DNA from: Catenulispora rubra
Lineage (GTDB): Bacteria > Actinomycetota > Actinomycetes > Streptomycetales > Catenulisporaceae
NCBI RefSeq assembly: GCF_015356825.1
Contig: NZ_JAACYW010000009.1
Span: forward strand, 24,138 to 88,137
DNA length: 64,000 nt
Reading direction: 5' to 3'
The notes under the pieces are model-generated. The model did not search any database, had not been told where the DNA came from, and was given only the letters and a program-made list of their open reading frames with translations. Positions 61,580-64,000 of this stretch are shown piece by piece. Numbering within the stretch: the stretch's first letter is position 1; each line of letters begins with the position of its first letter. A program made the translations under genes and the position numbers.

Positions 61580-62035
61580 TCAGCTGTCCGCGGACGGATC
61601 AGCCAGGACTCCCCTAAGCAGGCCGGTGGACTGGCCCACCTCGATGAGGTAGCCGTCCGGGTCGCGCAGATAGCAGCGCAACTCGGATGCACGGTCGACG
61701 GGCTCGGTCAGGAAGGAAGCACCGGCCTCAACGGCTCGGGCGTAGAACGCGGCCATGTCGGCCACGCGCACGTTCAGGAAGCTGGACACTCGCTCGCTGT
61801 TCTGGGGCACCTCCAGAACAACGCCCGGTTTGTCGGCGGTGGGGCCGCCCCCGGGGTTCATGATGACCCAGCTGTTGGCGATCTTCACGATCGCCGGGTT
61901 CTCCTCCATGACGACCTCGCCGCCGAAGACGTCGGCATAGAACCGTCGCGAGACCGCGACATCGCGCACGGTCAGGAAGAGCGTGAGCAGGAGACCGTCT
62001 TCAGGCACGGGAAGGTCACCGGGTGATCTCATCAT
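61580..62035 (-). CDS. VOC/glyoxalase-superfamily protein
   Basis: A 151-residue protein with two beta-alpha-beta-beta-beta modules: LFLTVRDVAVSRRFYADVFGGEVV and FLNVRVADMAAFYARAVEAGASF, ending LRDPDGYLIEVGQST. Glu in LIEVGQ is a typical metal ligand; the His of glyoxalases is not obvious, so it may be a resistance- or dioxygenase-like VOC protein. ATG 62035 (or 62032) follows GAGGAC. Divergent from the cupin gene at 62258. Confidence 0.85.
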   Translation of the reverse strand: MMRSPGDLPVPEDGLLLTLFLTVRDVAVSRRFYADVFGGEVVMEENPAIVKIANSWVIMNPGGGPTADKPGVVLEVPQNSERVSSFLNVRVADMAAFYARAVEAGASFLTEPVDRASELRCYLRDPDGYLIEVGQSTGLLRGVLADPSADS

Positions 62036-62257
62036 TCATCGTCCTCTCGACTACATGTTGCTTGGCGGAGTCCTGTGGGGTTTCAGGACCGGGGGCACGG
62101 AGCGATCACCGCTACCACCAGTGTTGACCGAACAGGGCTTCCTTCTGTGACAGGCAGAGCAGCAGGCCTCCCACAGCGTCACAAAGAGCCGACCAGTCCG
62201 GTCTAAGAGTCGACAGGTCGATTCAGGCCGATTCAGGCCGAGTAACGAACAGAAGGG

Positions 62258-62749
62258 ATGGCGACCATGTCGTACCCGGAACAGGTCTACTGGGGCGAAG
62301 CCGGCGAGGTCAGCGCACGTTTCCGCCCGGCCGACAGCGCGCCGGAGCTGGGAGAGCGAGGCGTTGACGCACACGACTACCTGGCGACCACGGCCACGAC
62401 CAGGGGAGAGTTCGGGCTGTACCACGTCGAGATGAGGCCGAGGGGCGGCGGGCCCAAGACGCACTTCCACAAGACGATCTCGGAGTCCTTCTACATCCTG
62501 GAAGGAACGGTCCGTCTCTTCGACGGCGAGCGGTGGGTCGACGCCCACAAAGGCGACTTCCTGCACGTCCCGCAGGGCGGACTGCACGCTTTCCGCAACG
62601 ATTCCGACGCGCACGCCGAAATGCTCTTGCTGTTCACGCCGGGTGCTCCGCGCGAAGAGTACTTCGAGCAGGTCGGCAAGCTGGCGAACGCCACGCAGGA
62701 GGAACGGGAGGCGTTCTTCGCCAAGCACGACTCCTACTTCGTGGAGTAG
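62258..62749 (+). CDS. cupin-domain protein 1
   Basis: A 163-residue single cupin. Metal motif 1 is visible (GPKTHFHKTISESFYILEGTV) and motif 2 (GDFLHVPQGGLHAFRN), giving three His and one Glu for a metal. The C-terminal helix EEREAFFAKHDSYFVE is typical of small stress or quercetinase-like cupins. ATG 62258 or 62267. It lies 127 nt before a second cupin gene on the same strand. Confidence 0.87.
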   Translation: MATMSYPEQVYWGEAGEVSARFRPADSAPELGERGVDAHDYLATTATTRGEFGLYHVEMRPRGGGPKTHFHKTISESFYILEGTVRLFDGERWVDAHKGDFLHVPQGGLHAFRNDSDAHAEMLLLFTPGAPREEYFEQVGKLANATQEEREAFFAKHDSYFVE

Positions 62750-62876
62750 CCCAACCCTGATATTCCGCGGCGACCCGTGCACCGACCACCGTGGATGAGC
62801 TCCTCGGCAAGACAGCTGTCACAAACAGGGAGACCGTCTTGTCCTAGCTGCTGACAGTCCCCATTTGGAGGAAGAC

Positions 62877-63287
62877 ATGAGCGCTGAGAACACACACCTG
62901 CCCCCGGGCGTCGAGGTGATCGCAACCCTGCCGGAGGCGCCGGCCCGGATCGCGGCCGGGGCCGAAGCCAGGACCGTGCGAGTCACCCTGGCACCCGGCG
63001 ATCCCGGCGCACCGCCGCATCGGCACCCGGGGCCGTTGTTCGGCTACGTGACCGAAGGCGAGATCCTCTTCGAGCTGGAGGGCGAGCCGCCCCGGGTGCT
63101 CAAGGCCGGTGACGCCGTGTTCGAGCCCGGCGGCGACGTCATCCACTACCAGGGCGGCAACAACCTCGCCGACGCGCAGTCGCAGCTGGTGGTGACCATG
63201 TTCGCGCCCCCTGGCAGCCCCGTTCTGACGCTGGTCGGCGCGGAGGAACTGGCCGAACGCCGCCACCTGCGGTTCACTCAGCCCTGA
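62877..63287 (+). CDS. cupin-domain protein 2
   Basis: A 136-residue single cupin with motif 1 GAPPHRHPGPLFGYVTEGEI and motif 2 GDAVFEPGGDVIHYQGGNN. The second Glu/His pattern is atypical (EPGGDVIHY). ATG 62877 has GGAGG 5 nt upstream, which decides the start. Its relation to cupin 1 is only distant, so this is not a recent duplication. Enzyme activity unknown. Confidence 0.87.
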   Translation: MSAENTHLPPGVEVIATLPEAPARIAAGAEARTVRVTLAPGDPGAPPHRHPGPLFGYVTEGEILFELEGEPPRVLKAGDAVFEPGGDVIHYQGGNNLADAQSQLVVTMFAPPGSPVLTLVGAEELAERRHLRFTQP

Positions 63288-63317
63288 CGGCCAGGCGGCG
63301 GCGAAGCCGGCGCGCGC

Positions 63318-64000
63318 CTACACCGCGCTCTCATCGAGGGCGCGGTGTCGCATGACCAGGGACGCCGCCACGCTCGCCGCCGCCACGCCACCGGCGTACA
63401 GCACCGCCCACCTGCCCGCGAACGTACAGGCCAGGATCGCCACGGCAGTCAACGGTAGGACGAGCCGCTGCGTCGGGGACGACTCGTGGCGGCGCGCGTG
63501 CAGCAGCCATGTGAAGAAGACGAACACCGCCGTGGGAATGGTGATCGCGGCGGCGGCACTCAGAGTGCTGATGGGAGCCTGGCCGACGGCCTGCTCGATC
63601 GCCACCTCGATCCCGGCGCCGATGGCCGCGGCGCTGGAGAAGATGAGGTAGTGGCCGTATCCCCACAGGAAAGCGCTTCGCGCACCGCTGAGATGCTCGT
63701 GGATGGGGACGACGAAGTAGATCCAGTAAGCGGCGAAGACGATCAGCAGACCGCCTGCCGCGATCGGCAGCAGGTTCTGGTAACTCCCCTTGTCCACGGT
63801 CGTCTGCACGGCCACGGTCGCGGCAGAGATCGTCTCGCCCAGGACGATCAAGGTGAACAGCCCGTAGCGCTCGGCGATGTGGCGGGGGTGCCAGGGCGTG
63901 GGGCCGCTGCGCTCGGCGACCACGGGGACGGCGAGTTCCCCGGCCGCGAGCAGAACGAACACCCACACCTGCGCGTCGCTGTGCGGCCCGAGCCCGAAGC
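63318..64000 (-). CDS. LtrA-family membrane protein, 5' part outside the window
   Basis: The last ~227 codons of a 'low temperature requirement A' type membrane protein; the start lies beyond the right edge. Visible: HIAERYGLFTLIVLGETI (family signature), AAYWIYFVVPIHEH, FLWGYGHYLIFSSAAAIGAG, and about six transmembrane helices. The biochemical role of LtrA is not established. It converges on the cupin genes. Confidence 0.85.
   Translation of the reverse strand, partial: FGLGPHSDAQVWVFVLLAAGELAVPVVAERSGPTPWHPRHIAERYGLFTLIVLGETISAATVAVQTTVDKGSYQNLLPIAAGGLLIVFAAYWIYFVVPIHEHLSGARSAFLWGYGHYLIFSSAAAIGAGIEVAIEQAVGQAPISTLSAAAAITIPTAVFVFFTWLLHARRHESSPTQRLVLPLTAVAILACTFAGRWAVLYAGGVAAASVAASLVMRHRALDESAV

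Noticed and set aside
62219..62238. Two copies of CGATTCAGGC upstream of cupin 1
   Set aside because: Only two adjacent copies with no symmetry; too little to call an operator.

Overview
The window is very GC-rich, and codon third positions are almost always G or C. It has many GTG starts, 4-nt ATGA/GTGA overlaps, sugar ABC importers without their own ATPase, ROK/LacI/GntR/ECF regulators and many secreted proteins. This points to a filamentous, soil-type actinomycete (Streptomyces/Catenulispora-like). That placement is inferred from gene content and composition; no rRNA or other marker gene is present.

Layout. 0.3-5.9 kb: a secreted protein of unknown function, a NhaA antiporter fused to a DsbA-like thioredoxin domain, and a scar where an ArsR-type gene and an alpha/beta-hydrolase gene were joined with loss of both 5' parts. 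5.9-15.3 kb: a galactoside-use locus with a GH36 alpha-galactosidase divergent from a LacI regulator, a binding protein, two permeases and a large secreted glycosidase. 15.4-19.9 kb: gene remnants, copy 1 of a dispersed repeat, an AraC regulator divergent from a sterol-desaturase-like enzyme, and a polytopic membrane protein.

20.0-37.2 kb is the most notable region: 14 tightly coupled genes on one strand. They encode three KAS I/II-like proteins (only one with a full Cys-His-His triad), two KAS III-like proteins, a fused IpdA/IpdB-like CoA-transferase, three single SDRs, a double SDR with a degenerate N-terminal half, a CocE-type hydrolase, an acyl-CoA ligase, an enoyl-CoA hydratase-like protein and an amidohydrolase-fold protein without its usual metal ligands. 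No carrier protein, acyltransferase, dehydratase, thioesterase or phosphopantetheinyl transferase is visible. I read it as an undescribed pathway built on CoA esters (or on a borrowed carrier) using condensation, reduction and possibly ring-opening steps. An orphan LuxR-type response regulator follows.

38.4-44.6 kb: a GntR / phosphomannose-isomerase-like / ROK sugar-kinase locus, a zinc-ribbon plus beta-propeller protein and an intradiol ring-cleavage dioxygenase. 44.7-46.8 kb is a decay zone: a degenerate IS with long inverted ends, an ECF sigma factor, and glycosyltransferase and transposase fragments. 46.8-49.9 kb: a GH75 chitosanase-like secreted protein, a lipoprotein and a divergent actin-like (MreB-like) protein. 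49.9-56.3 kb: a ROK repressor divergent from a second sugar ABC importer, copy 2 of the dispersed repeat, and a dead GH42 gene fused to the end of a ricin-type lectin gene. 56.3-64 kb: a TetR regulator, a membrane-anchored XRE regulator facing a secreted serine protease across a large palindrome, a condensation-domain protein, a VOC protein, two cupins and a partial LtrA-family gene at the right edge.

Two themes recur: sugar-polymer use with local repressors, and short in-frame tandem repeats inside otherwise conserved genes. No tRNA, rRNA or CRISPR array was recognised.
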